From Ignavibacteria bacterium RIFOXYC2_FULL_35_21 (GTDB lineage: Bacteria; Bacteroidota; Ignavibacteria; Kapaibacteriales; UBA2268), in assembly GCA_001804705.1 (NCBI GenBank), contig MHAY01000028.1, positions 18,000-81,999 on the forward strand: a stretch of 64,000 nt of DNA, in the 5' to 3' direction. The notes beneath the pieces are model-generated. The model was not told the DNA's origin, made no database searches, and saw only the letters and a program-made list of their open reading frames with translations. The number at the start of each line of letters is the position of its first letter. Within the stretch, counting starts at the first letter, position 1. Shown piece after piece: positions 9,449-17,590 of this stretch. The position numbers and the translations under genes are program-made.

Positions 9449-9490
9449 AATCCCTGCTATGTAAAATTCACAGCAGGGATTTTCATTTTA
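9449..9490. terminator. Bidirectional intrinsic terminator between gdhA and the redox operon
   Basis: Inverted arms AATCCCTGCT (9449-9458) and AGCAGGGATT (9472-9481), 10 perfect pairs around a 13-base loop, followed by TTCATTTTA on the + strand. It sits between two convergent stop codons. An A-rich stretch on the left gives a partial U-run for the minus strand. Confidence 0.75.
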
Positions 9491-9521
9491 ATTGTGAATT
9501 GTGAATTGTGAATTTTTAATT

Positions 9522-11111
9522 TCAAAGTTTCTTAAACATATCTTCGACTTCCTCTTTGTCAACATCCATTATGTATTGAATGCCGCTGATTTCGGAGCCT
9601 TGCTTAGTCAAAGATGCAATGTCGTTTCTCGTGATGTATTCAAGAGAGAATTTCCTTGCTCCTGTCATTAATTGCCTCAAGCCTTGCCCCAGTCTTTCAT
9701 AGTATGTATATAAACCAATGGCACCTGTAGGAAGTTTCTCAAATTCATCATCACCAAGCTCTTTTCTGATTTGAGCCGCTGTAACAAATATTTCATCTTT
9801 TGTAGTACCGAATCTTTCAACATACACAGGAACCTGGCCATCATCAATTGACCTTCCGATTGTCTTTCCTACCATTGCCGCCGCAATAGGTGAGCGAGCC
9901 ATACCTATCATTTTCACGAAAGGAGCACCAAGTGATAAGCCTTTGAATATCTGGTCTTCGAAAGTAAAGCCTCCGGCAAGAACGAGTGCCGGGACATATT
10001 TCTTGGCTTCATGTAATCTCTTTGCATATTGATAAAGCAATGAATGAAGCTCGACAGGCGGGACACCCCATTCGTTCATCATTCTCCAGGGGCTCATTCC
10101 GGTGCCGCCGCCGGCACCGTCAACCGTAAGCATATCAATTTTATATTTCGAGGAATAGATAATTGCTCGTGCAAGGTCAGCAGGGCCATAAGCACCGGTC
10201 TTAAGAAATACATATTTTGCTCCTGCTTTTCTCAACTCTTCAACACGCTTGGCAAATGATTCTTCCGCAACCATTCCGACCCTTGAATGCCTTTCGAATT
10301 CTTTGAATGAGCCTCTTTCGAAAGCCTTAATAACATTCGGGTCAGTTGGATTAGGTAAAACAATATAACCTCTTTCATACAACTTCTGAGCTTTCTTGAG
10401 GTCATTTACCTTAACTTCTCCCCCTATGTTTTTTGCACCCTGCCCCCATTTTAATTCGACAATTTCGACACCGAGTTTATCTATTGCATATTCCTGAACA
10501 CCCAACCTTGTATCCTCGACATTCGCCTGAACGATGATTGCACCGTAACCATCACGTTGATTGTCTTTATATAATTTTACTCTTCTTTTCAAATCAACAG
10601 TATCAGTAATTTTTCCATTAACAATGGTTGCTTCCATATCCATTCCGCCAACATTTTCACCGATAGTTAATCCGGTGCCGGATAGGGCAGAACCTATTGC
10701 AAGGCCTTCCCAGTTGTTCTTGGCAACATTTGTAGAGCCTATTCCGGGAATAATCCACGGGTAACGGAATTTTATTTTCTTATCATATCCGATTTTTACT
10801 TCAAGATTAACGGCAGGGAAAATAGCTTTGTCACTGTCAGCTTCAATGCCTTGTGCACCGACTGCTGTACCCATTATATTAAAATCAGAATAATCAACGG
10901 GATACTTTTTCTCTGATGCTGTGGTTATCACTCCGAAGGGTTGAGGGTAAATCACTTCATGTCCGCGATACGCAGACTTGCCGATTTCACACATACCTAT
11001 ACATCCATCCACACATGTTACACACATTCCTGAAGCCGGGGTAATTGAATCTTCAGTTCTGTTTTTTGTTAAAGTTGCTGCCGATGAATTCACTCTCGAA
11101 TACATTATCAT
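9522..11111 (-). CDS. FMN-binding glutamate synthase-like protein (GltB central domain type)
   Basis: 529 residues matching the FMN/Fe-S domain of glutamate synthase: TVDGAGGGTGMSP, VPALVLAGGFTFEDQIFKG, GAPFVKMIGMARSP. It has no N-terminal glutaminase domain, so it cannot itself release ammonia from glutamine. Residues 30-41 form a CX2CX3CX3C cluster (CVTCVDGCIGMC) that probably binds an Fe-S centre, giving an electron entry point. It is the last gene of the minus-strand run NuoE-like, NuoF-GltD, HoxU-like, this gene. The role may be ammonia-dependent glutamate synthesis or another FMN reductase activity fed by the upstream diaphorase; this is inference. ATG 11111 and ATG 11105 are both possible starts. 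Cys motifs in the C-terminal half typical of full GltB are not obvious. Confidence 0.8.
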   Translation of the reverse strand: MIMYSRVNSSAATLTKNRTEDSITPASGMCVTCVDGCIGMCEIGKSAYRGHEVIYPQPFGVITTASEKKYPVDYSDFNIMGTAVGAQGIEADSDKAIFPAVNLEVKIGYDKKIKFRYPWIIPGIGSTNVAKNNWEGLAIGSALSGTGLTIGENVGGMDMEATIVNGKITDTVDLKRRVKLYKDNQRDGYGAIIVQANVEDTRLGVQEYAIDKLGVEIVELKWGQGAKNIGGEVKVNDLKKAQKLYERGYIVLPNPTDPNVIKAFERGSFKEFERHSRVGMVAEESFAKRVEELRKAGAKYVFLKTGAYGPADLARAIIYSSKYKIDMLTVDGAGGGTGMSPWRMMNEWGVPPVELHSLLYQYAKRLHEAKKYVPALVLAGGFTFEDQIFKGLSLGAPFVKMIGMARSPIAAAMVGKTIGRSIDDGQVPVYVERFGTTKDEIFVTAAQIRKELGDDEFEKLPTGAIGLYTYYERLGQGLRQLMTGARKFSLEYITRNDIASLTKQGSEISGIQYIMDVDKEEVEDMFKKL

Positions 11112-11178
11112 TGTTTCACCTTAAATTTGTTTTTAATATTTTATTATATAATTAATATTCATTTTTTCTTGAAAATCC

Positions 11179-11201
11179 CTGTCAGGAGTTACTCCTGACA
11201 G
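11179..11201. repeat. Perfect palindrome CTGTCAGGAGT arms
   Basis: 23 bases, 11-base arms CTGTCAGGAGT / ACTCCTGACAG about a single T. It lies between the GltB-like and HoxU-like genes of one operon, flanked by CCCTG and GACCTACA. It looks like another member of the dispersed palindromic repeats in this genome. It could also form a hairpin in the operon mRNA. Confidence 0.7.
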
Positions 11202-11209
11202 ACCTACAT

Positions 11210-11905
11210 TTATTTTATATTTGAATAATGCGTTCCCGATATTTCACATGCCACACAGGGGTCCATATAACACATCATTTCCTTGAATTGGTCTTTTTCA
11301 ACACAAGGCAAGCTCAGATTCACACATCCATTACAAATAGCATTATCCTTATCTGTATATGTACATCTTAGCTGACAAACAGGACATACATACATACATC
11401 CACCGCAAAGCCGGCATTCCTCCGATTTCATATCGAATGGTGTTCCGATTCTTCTCGTTTCTCCTCTTCCCTGGTAGCCTATAGCATGTCCTGTCATCTG
11501 TTCGGCACACATTCTTACACATCTTCCGCAAAGAATGCATGTCTCCCATTCTTGTTTGAATCTCTGCTGCCTTACGTCAAATTTAGATGCCAAATCCTGT
11601 ATTGTTTTAGATTGAGGGCACGATGCAAGAAGCAATTCAATCACCATCTTTCTTGCTTTAACTACCCTTGCTGTTGATGTACGCACTTTCATACCTTCTT
11701 CGGCAGGGTATGTACATGATGATACCAACTTTGCTTTAGGGCCTTCTCCGATTTCAACAACACAGAGTCTGCATGCTCCGTAAGGACTCAATCCTTCCAT
11801 ATGGCAAAGTGTCGGTATCGGGAATCCAAGGAATTGAGCCGCTTCTAATATTGTCGTACCCTTATCAACCGATAATTGCGCTCCGTTTATAGTTAAGGTT
11901 ATCAT
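11210..11905 (-). CDS. HoxU/NuoG-N-like iron-sulfur subunit ([2Fe-2S] plus [4Fe-4S] ferredoxin domains)
   Basis: 231 residues, equal to the N-terminal ferredoxin arm of NuoG or HydA, without any hydrogenase H-cluster or molybdopterin domain. C34, C45, C48 and C64 fit a plant-type [2Fe-2S] site. The His-Cys region CPQSKTIQDL is followed by CILCGRCVRMC and CRLCGGCMYVCPVCQLRC, which fit two [4Fe-4S] clusters, and a last CNGC...C group. Its role is to wire electrons between the NuoF flavin and another subunit. The start overlaps the stop of the NuoF-GltD gene by four bases (ATGA type), showing translational coupling. The partner that receives the electrons is most likely the GltB-like protein downstream; inferred from context only. 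Confidence 0.85.
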   Translation of the reverse strand: MITLTINGAQLSVDKGTTILEAAQFLGFPIPTLCHMEGLSPYGACRLCVVEIGEGPKAKLVSSCTYPAEEGMKVRTSTARVVKARKMVIELLLASCPQSKTIQDLASKFDVRQQRFKQEWETCILCGRCVRMCAEQMTGHAIGYQGRGETRRIGTPFDMKSEECRLCGGCMYVCPVCQLRCTYTDKDNAICNGCVNLSLPCVEKDQFKEMMCYMDPCVACEISGTHYSNIK

Positions 11906-14900
11906 ACCAATACCTCTCCTTTCTGTAAAATATCCTGCTTTAATTCTTCTTGTTCAATTTTTATCTTTTCGGTATAAGTAAATTCAAGGTCACATCTCAT
12001 ACAACGAGATGCTTCATAAACTGCAGATTCTTCCGAAAGTGTTTTCTCAACTTCCTCAAGTGTGGTTCTTCTCTTTGCTGCTGAAATTGTAGGAAGTTTA
12101 ATTCTTTTCATTTCTTCCTCACTCTCTTCTCCCACAACTTCCTTTGGTGGAACATAAACCGAAGGCATCTTCCTGTCTAATGGTTTTCCAAGTTCTTCAC
12201 CGTTTAAAAATCTATCAATCATAATTGCTGCTTTCTTTCCTGCTGCTATTGCTTCTACAACGGTATTTGGCCCGGTAACTACATCTCCTCCTGCAAATAC
12301 ACCGGGGCGGTTAGTCTCCAGTGTGTCTTCATTGACAATCAAAGTTCCCCACTTATTAACATCAATTCCCATATATGTAATATAACCAACATCGGGAGTG
12401 TCCCCAATCGTTACAATAAGATTATCTAACGGCACAAAATATTCACTTCCTTTAATTGCCTGGGGATTTCTTCTACCGCTTGCATCGACATCTCCAAGCA
12501 TATTTTTAATAAATTCAACTCCTCTCAGCTTTCCTTTTTCCGATTTTATTTTAACAGGAGAAACCAGTGTGTAAAGTATTATCCCTTCTTCCAATGCCGC
12601 ATCAATTTCGTGTTGCAGGGCAGGCATTTCGTTTCGTGTTCTTCTATAGAAAATCGTAACGCTTTCAACATCTTTCTGTCTCAATGCAACACGGGCAGCA
12701 TCAATAGCAGAGTCGCCCCCACCAATGACACCTACATGCCCATGTGCAAGTTTCTTTCCCTCAATATTAAAAGCCTTCAGGAATTCGATTGCTGGGAAAA
12801 CACCTTCAAGGTCTTCACCTTCTATATTAAGTAATTTGCTCTTATGTGCTCCCATGCCAAGGAAGACTGATTTATATCCATTATTCAATAGATAATCAAT
12901 CGTAATATCCTTACCCAGGGCAGTATTACAATGAAGTGTAATATTTTCATCAATCAAGCTTGCAATTTCTTTTCTCAGCACGTCCCTGGGGAGCCTGTAT
13001 TCAGGAATACCGCTGATTAGCATACCGCCGGGCTCTGTGTCTTTTTCAAAAACAGTTACCTTATAACCCATGAGTGATAATCTGTGAGCGGCTGTTAAAC
13101 CTGCAGGCCCAGCTCCGATTACTGCAACTTTATTATCATCGGCATTTTCTTTTATTTTTCGTACAGGTTTATAAACCGATGGTTCTATCATATCTGTAAT
13201 AAATCTTTTCAATGCTCTGATAGCAACAGGTTCTCCCGTCAGAACTCCGGCTTTGCACATCTTTTCGCATGGATGACTACATACCCTTGCACATACAGAC
13301 GGGAAAGGATTTGCTTCCCTGAGTGCTATATATGCCTGTTCATACTCTCCCCGTGCAATATGAGCAATATACCGCCATGCTTCTGTACCAATCGGGCAGG
13401 TAGCCTGGCAAGGTGCTCCGACAAGTTCCTTGCAAACTCCTGCTTTACAATGTTTATTTTTTATATGGTCAATATATTCATCCCTGAAATATTTTATGGT
13501 TGATAATACCGGGTTTGATGCAGTCTGGCCCAAGCCGCACATGGTAGTATCTTTTACGACGAGAGCAAGCTCTTCAAGAAGGTCAAGCTGTTCCATTGTA
13601 GCTTTACCTTTAGTGATGTCATCCAGGATTTCATACATACGTTGAGTTCCCTTACGGCAGGTAAAACACTTACCGCAGGATTCGCTTTTAAGAAAATTCA
13701 TAAAATATCTTGCAACATCAACAATACATGTTCTTTCATCCATAACTATCATGCCGCCTGAACCCATGATTGAGCCGACTTCAGAAAGTTTTTCAAAATC
13801 AATTGGTATGTCGAACATATTAACAGGAATGCATCCACCCGATGGGCCTCCTGTTTGTATAGCTTTTATTTTTACATCACCCGGAGCACCACCGCCAATA
13901 TCATAAACCAATTCTTTTATTGTCATACCTAACGGTATTTCTACCAATCCCGTATTTTTAATCTTTCCAACGAGACTGAATATTTTTGTACCTGTGCTGG
14001 TTTTAGTTCCGATTTTGGCATATTCTGAGCCACCAATATCAATTATAATTGGAATATTAGCCCAGGTTTCAACATTATTAATAACGGTCGGTCTTCCATA
14101 GACCCCCTTTTCAACAGGGTAGGGAGGCCTTTGTCTTGGTTCACCCATCTTCCCTTCGATAGATTTGATTAGTGCAGTTTCTTCACCACAAACAAAAGCA
14201 CCTGCACCGCGAACAATTTTTATATCGAAATTAAATCCTGTGCCAAGTATGTTATCACCCAGCAAACCGACATCCTTAGCTTGCCGTAATGCAATTGTGA
14301 GATGTTTGATAGCCAATGGATATTCATTTCTTACATATACAACACCGTTTGTAGCTACGGTTGCATAGCCTCCTATCAGCATACCTTCAATAATACTGTG
14401 AGGATTACCTTCAAGGACACTACGGTCCATATATGCACCCGGGTCACCCTCGTCAGCATTACATATAATATATTTACCTTTGTCGCCAGGCTGCTTCGAC
14501 AGAAATTCCCATTTAATACCTGTTGGAAATCCCGCGCCACCTCTACCTCTGATTCCGGAAATTTTTACTTGTTCGATTACTTGTTGGGGTGACATCGAGC
14601 ATAGAATTTTTTCAAGAGATTTATAACCAAAGTTAGTGAAATAGTCGGTTATTCTAATCGGGTCAATGTTCTGATTCTTTTTCAGTATGGTTCTTTGCTG
14701 CTTGCTGAAAAATGGAATATCGTGCTGCTTGTAATATCTCTCTCCGGTTTTCGGGTCAGTGTAAAGTAACTCTTCTACAAGCTTACCTTCGATTGTAGCA
14801 TCAATTATACTGCCAATCGTATCAAGCGTTACTTTGTGATAAAAAGCATCATCTGGCTTGATAAGTATAAATGGTCCCATTTCACAGAATCCATGGCATC

Positions 14901-15129
14901 CGGTAATTTTCAACGTAATTTTGTTTTGAAGGTTATTTTCAATTATATACTTCTTCATGCCGCGAATAATGTCTCCTGTTCCGCTTGCATGACACGCAGT
15001 ACCCGAACAGATTACAAGCTGTGGTTTGTCGTCGTTTTTAATTTTTTCGAATAATGACCAGTAAAGTTTTTTTAAGTCGTCAATCGAATTAAGCTTTTGT
15101 AGTTCTTCTATTGAAGATATATCACTCAT
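11902..15129 (-). CDS. NuoF-GltD fusion: NADH-binding flavoprotein joined to glutamate synthase small subunit-like NAD(P) oxidoreductase
   Basis: 1075 residues in three parts. Residues 1-120: thioredoxin-like [2Fe-2S] domain with C41, C46, C78, C82. About 150-545: NuoF with GIRGRGGAGFPTG and CNADEGDPGAYMDRSV for NADH/FMN, then SCGKCFTCRKGT plus TMCGLG for [4Fe-4S]. About 545-1010: GltD-like region with N-terminal cysteine pairs (CQATCPIG, CARVCSHPCEKMC), an FAD fold (VAVIGAGPAGLTAA) and a second dinucleotide fold (VGVIGGGDSAIDAARVA). A CMRC motif lies near the end. Such a chain has separate sites for two nicotinamide nucleotides and two flavins, as used in transhydrogenases and bifurcating enzymes; the actual reaction is not known. 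It sits between the NuoE-like and HoxU-like genes. Confidence 0.88.
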   Translation of the reverse strand: MSDISSIEELQKLNSIDDLKKLYWSLFEKIKNDDKPQLVICSGTACHASGTGDIIRGMKKYIIENNLQNKITLKITGCHGFCEMGPFILIKPDDAFYHKVTLDTIGSIIDATIEGKLVEELLYTDPKTGERYYKQHDIPFFSKQQRTILKKNQNIDPIRITDYFTNFGYKSLEKILCSMSPQQVIEQVKISGIRGRGGAGFPTGIKWEFLSKQPGDKGKYIICNADEGDPGAYMDRSVLEGNPHSIIEGMLIGGYATVATNGVVYVRNEYPLAIKHLTIALRQAKDVGLLGDNILGTGFNFDIKIVRGAGAFVCGEETALIKSIEGKMGEPRQRPPYPVEKGVYGRPTVINNVETWANIPIIIDIGGSEYAKIGTKTSTGTKIFSLVGKIKNTGLVEIPLGMTIKELVYDIGGGAPGDVKIKAIQTGGPSGGCIPVNMFDIPIDFEKLSEVGSIMGSGGMIVMDERTCIVDVARYFMNFLKSESCGKCFTCRKGTQRMYEILDDITKGKATMEQLDLLEELALVVKDTTMCGLGQTASNPVLSTIKYFRDEYIDHIKNKHCKAGVCKELVGAPCQATCPIGTEAWRYIAHIARGEYEQAYIALREANPFPSVCARVCSHPCEKMCKAGVLTGEPVAIRALKRFITDMIEPSVYKPVRKIKENADDNKVAVIGAGPAGLTAAHRLSLMGYKVTVFEKDTEPGGMLISGIPEYRLPRDVLRKEIASLIDENITLHCNTALGKDITIDYLLNNGYKSVFLGMGAHKSKLLNIEGEDLEGVFPAIEFLKAFNIEGKKLAHGHVGVIGGGDSAIDAARVALRQKDVESVTIFYRRTRNEMPALQHEIDAALEEGIILYTLVSPVKIKSEKGKLRGVEFIKNMLGDVDASGRRNPQAIKGSEYFVPLDNLIVTIGDTPDVGYITYMGIDVNKWGTLIVNEDTLETNRPGVFAGGDVVTGPNTVVEAIAAGKKAAIMIDRFLNGEELGKPLDRKMPSVYVPPKEVVGEESEEEMKRIKLPTISAAKRRTTLEEVEKTLSEESAVYEASRCMRCDLEFTYTEKIKIEQEELKQDILQKGEVLV

Positions 15130-15168
15130 TATTTTTTCTCCTGTGTCTGTTACATTATTTTTAAAAAA

Positions 15169-16005
15169 TTAAAACAGATCCAGTAAATGTCCCTGACAGC
15201 CACGTTTAGGACATACCTGAACAATTCCCCCTCCTTTTAACATAAGTGGTATCATATATTCTCCGCAATCAGGGCAGATAGTTGGACTTTTCAGTTCTGC
15301 ATGGCAATGAGGACAGAAGAAGTTAACAGTAGTATCTTCCGGCACTTCATACTCTGATTCAATATTATAACTGCCATACATTCCGGAAAGTCTTACTGAA
15401 CCATGTTTATCCTTGAAAGATATGGTTAATCTTATTGAAGGATAATTATCAATTAACACTTCATTGTCCATCAGTGTGTGGTTGCATTTTGTACAACTAA
15501 CCTCGACGGGAAAGATTCGCTTATCTCCCTCGACTCTGACAGCCTCTAATCCTTTCTTTGCTTCTTCAAGGATATGTTTAACTTTAGTTGTCTTAACTTT
15601 TGAAAAGTAATGGCCGTCAACAACTGCAACAGGCCCTAAAGCGCAAGCACCAAGACAATTAACAGTTTCAAACGTAAATTCGTTGTCAGGTGTAGTTTCT
15701 CCGGGTGGGATTTTTAATTGTTTTTGAAATTCATCGGCAATTGACTGGCCACCTCTTACATGACAAGCTGTACCAAGACAGCAATTGACTAAATGTTTCC
15801 CTTTCGGTTTTAAGCTAAAATATCTATAGAACGTTGCCACTCCATAAATATCTACCAGAGATTTGCCTGTTTCATCTGCAACTGTTCTCAGTGCATAATC
15901 AGGCAGATAACTGTACTTTGCCTGGATATCCTCCAGTATGGAGATTATCCCGTCACCATCCTTCTTGTGTTTTTCAACAATTTTAAGAACAGCATCTTCA
16001 CTCAT
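15169..16005 (-). CDS. NuoE-like [2Fe-2S] subunit with C-terminal zinc-ribbon extension
   Basis: 278 residues. Residues 1-150 are a NuoE/HydC thioredoxin-like ferredoxin; C76, C81, C117 and C121 (CX4C, CX3C) hold the [2Fe-2S] centre. The tail, about 165-278, is unusual for NuoE (typically about 160-180 residues): it has CTKCNH, CPHCHAELKSPTICPDCG and CPKRGCQGH, consistent with two or more zinc ribbons, perhaps for subunit contacts. It is the first gene of the four-gene redox operon and lies 39 bases before the NuoF-GltD gene. A 648-base gene-free region precedes it and must hold the operon promoter. Confidence 0.85.
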   Translation of the reverse strand: MSEDAVLKIVEKHKKDGDGIISILEDIQAKYSYLPDYALRTVADETGKSLVDIYGVATFYRYFSLKPKGKHLVNCCLGTACHVRGGQSIADEFQKQLKIPPGETTPDNEFTFETVNCLGACALGPVAVVDGHYFSKVKTTKVKHILEEAKKGLEAVRVEGDKRIFPVEVSCTKCNHTLMDNEVLIDNYPSIRLTISFKDKHGSVRLSGMYGSYNIESEYEVPEDTTVNFFCPHCHAELKSPTICPDCGEYMIPLMLKGGGIVQVCPKRGCQGHLLDLF

Positions 16006-16653
16006 AAAAATCCATGATTATTGAATAATAACTCTAAAATATATTTATATAAATCTTATTTTTTCTTGTTATTATTTCAAAGTAGTTTCACTTTGTACGA
16101 ATCTTTAAATAACTGTATTATTCAGTTGCCCCGGGTTTAATAATACCCGAAAAACTGTACCCTGGCTATCCAGAGTAATATTTAAACAAATACAGGTCTT
16201 ACTTTTCTATTCATGTTAAAGAACAGAAAATAGATATTCGTATGTATGTTATGTTGTGGTTTAATCAATTGTAATTGAAGTGTACAGCTTTCGCCAAATG
16301 TCTCCCTATAATAAGTTAGAGCAGCTGTTGTTTTGTGAAATTTGTAAAATTCAATAACCATCTAAGCGTTCATCTTCATTATTCCACCCTATATTGACTT
16401 AAAAATTCCCATTCTTTTAACTTTCGTTTTGTCAATATATAAAATCTTCCCGTTCACAAAAGCAAACTAAAAAAAATTCTTTAACTACCAAACAAAAATT
16501 ATATTTATTTTTTTTTAATATTCGATTTTAAATATGTTTTAATACTTCTGAATTTTTGTTATCTGCATTTGTTAAAATTCAATTTAATAATCCATAATTA
16601 TTTTGTATGTTTGTCAATTATTAAAATTCATAATCATTTAAAAATAAAGCTAT
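16006..16653. other. 648-base divergent intergenic region
   Basis: No coding frame, tRNA or known riboswitch is recognised. It lies between the divergently oriented redox operon and HDOD gene, so it should carry both promoters. The middle (16125-16185) is less AT-rich than its surroundings and has short inverted pieces, CGGGT/ACCCG at about 16134-16153 and CTGGCTATCCAG at about 16162-16173. The part next to the HDOD gene (16480-16650) is very AT-rich. Confidence 0.4.
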
Positions 16654-17535
16654 ATGTCAATACTTCAAGAATTGATTGAAACACAAGAATTTGCAACTTT
16701 GCCACCTGTTGCAACAAAAATACTGAAATTACTTGAAAATGATAATATTGACTTCAGGGATATTGCAAGAATAGTTGAAGCTGATGCTTCATTAACATTA
16801 AAGCTGCTTAAAGTTGCGAATTCACCTATCTATGCAACAAGAACGGAAGTATCTTCCGTTCAACAGGCTATTGTTACTCTCGGATTAAACAGATTAACAA
16901 ATATTGTGCTTGGTATTTCAATTTTTTCTCGCTTTTTCTTTAGTTCACAAAAGCAGGCTGCCGATATAATTCAAAAATTCTGGTGGCATTCTTCATGTAC
17001 CGGTATGGTGGCAAAATCTCTTGCTATAAAACTAAACAGATTTTTTAAAGAGAATGAGTTTATCGGAGGTTTGCTCCATGATATTGGAAAACTTGCAATG
17101 ATTCAATACAATGCTCAGATGTTCAGAAGTGTTATTGAGCTGGTTGAGACAAAAAACATGATGGATGTAGAAGCCGAACTTTCCGTTTTCGGTGTTGACC
17201 ATATTGAAATTGGAAAAAGCATTGCAGAACATTGGAAATTACCGCACGAACTTTATTCAATAATTTCCGGACATAATAAACCTTCAGAGTTAACTGAAAA
17301 CAGGGAATTGACAGCTATTGTACGTTTTGCAGATGTATTGTGTGAAATTTGGGGTGCTGACGTTTTCGAAGGCTTTAAAACTGTTGATTTACGCGAAGAA
17401 GAATCATGGAAATTATTATGTACATCTTATCCCGAACTTGCAAACTTTGACCTTGAAGCATTTACATTTGAGCTTGAGGAAGATTTTAAAAATTCTTCAA
17501 CCTTCCTTAGCCTGATTTCTCAAAATCAATATTGA
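16654..17535 (+). CDS. HDOD domain signalling protein
   Basis: 293 residues, nearly all one HDOD domain. Visible marks are LPPVATKILKLLENDNIDF at the start, IVEADASLTLKLLKVANSP, and FIGGLLHDIGKLAM (a partial HD motif), then a C-terminal helical part with DHIEIGKSIAEHWKLP. HDOD proteins are cytoplasmic regulators related to HD phosphohydrolases but usually lacking their full metal site. They act in chemotaxis, c-di-GMP or stress signalling. No receiver or output domain is attached, so the role stays open. The gene is monocistronic and convergent with the Kdo transferase gene 18 bases downstream. Confidence 0.85.
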   Translation: MSILQELIETQEFATLPPVATKILKLLENDNIDFRDIARIVEADASLTLKLLKVANSPIYATRTEVSSVQQAIVTLGLNRLTNIVLGISIFSRFFFSSQKQAADIIQKFWWHSSCTGMVAKSLAIKLNRFFKENEFIGGLLHDIGKLAMIQYNAQMFRSVIELVETKNMMDVEAELSVFGVDHIEIGKSIAEHWKLPHELYSIISGHNKPSELTENRELTAIVRFADVLCEIWGADVFEGFKTVDLREEESWKLLCTSYPELANFDLEAFTFELEEDFKNSSTFLSLISQNQY

Positions 17536-17544
17536 CTCTTCTTT

Positions 17545-17590
17545 TCCCCTTTTTCAAAGAGCCTGCCCTGAGCAAAGCGAAGGGGGGACT
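17545..17590. repeat. Composite palindromic repeat at the convergent 3' ends, partly coding for the WaaA C-terminus
   Basis: CCCCTTT...CGAAGGGG arms around GAGCCTGCCCTGAGCAAAGCG. The stop codon of the minus-strand Kdo transferase lies inside, so its last ~12 residues (PPSLCSGQAL) are translated repeat DNA. Related CCCCCTTT/AAGGGGG elements occur at 30806, 36249 and 37002. Confidence 0.6.

Noticed and set aside
9522..16005. Electron-bifurcating [FeFe]-hydrogenase HydABC
   Set aside because: NuoE- and NuoF-like subunits are present, but no H-cluster domain is found; the HoxU-like protein ends after its ferredoxin domains.
16006..16653. A riboswitch or small RNA in the long divergent region
   Set aside because: Only short inverted pieces are seen; nothing matches a class I know, so it is listed as gene-free.
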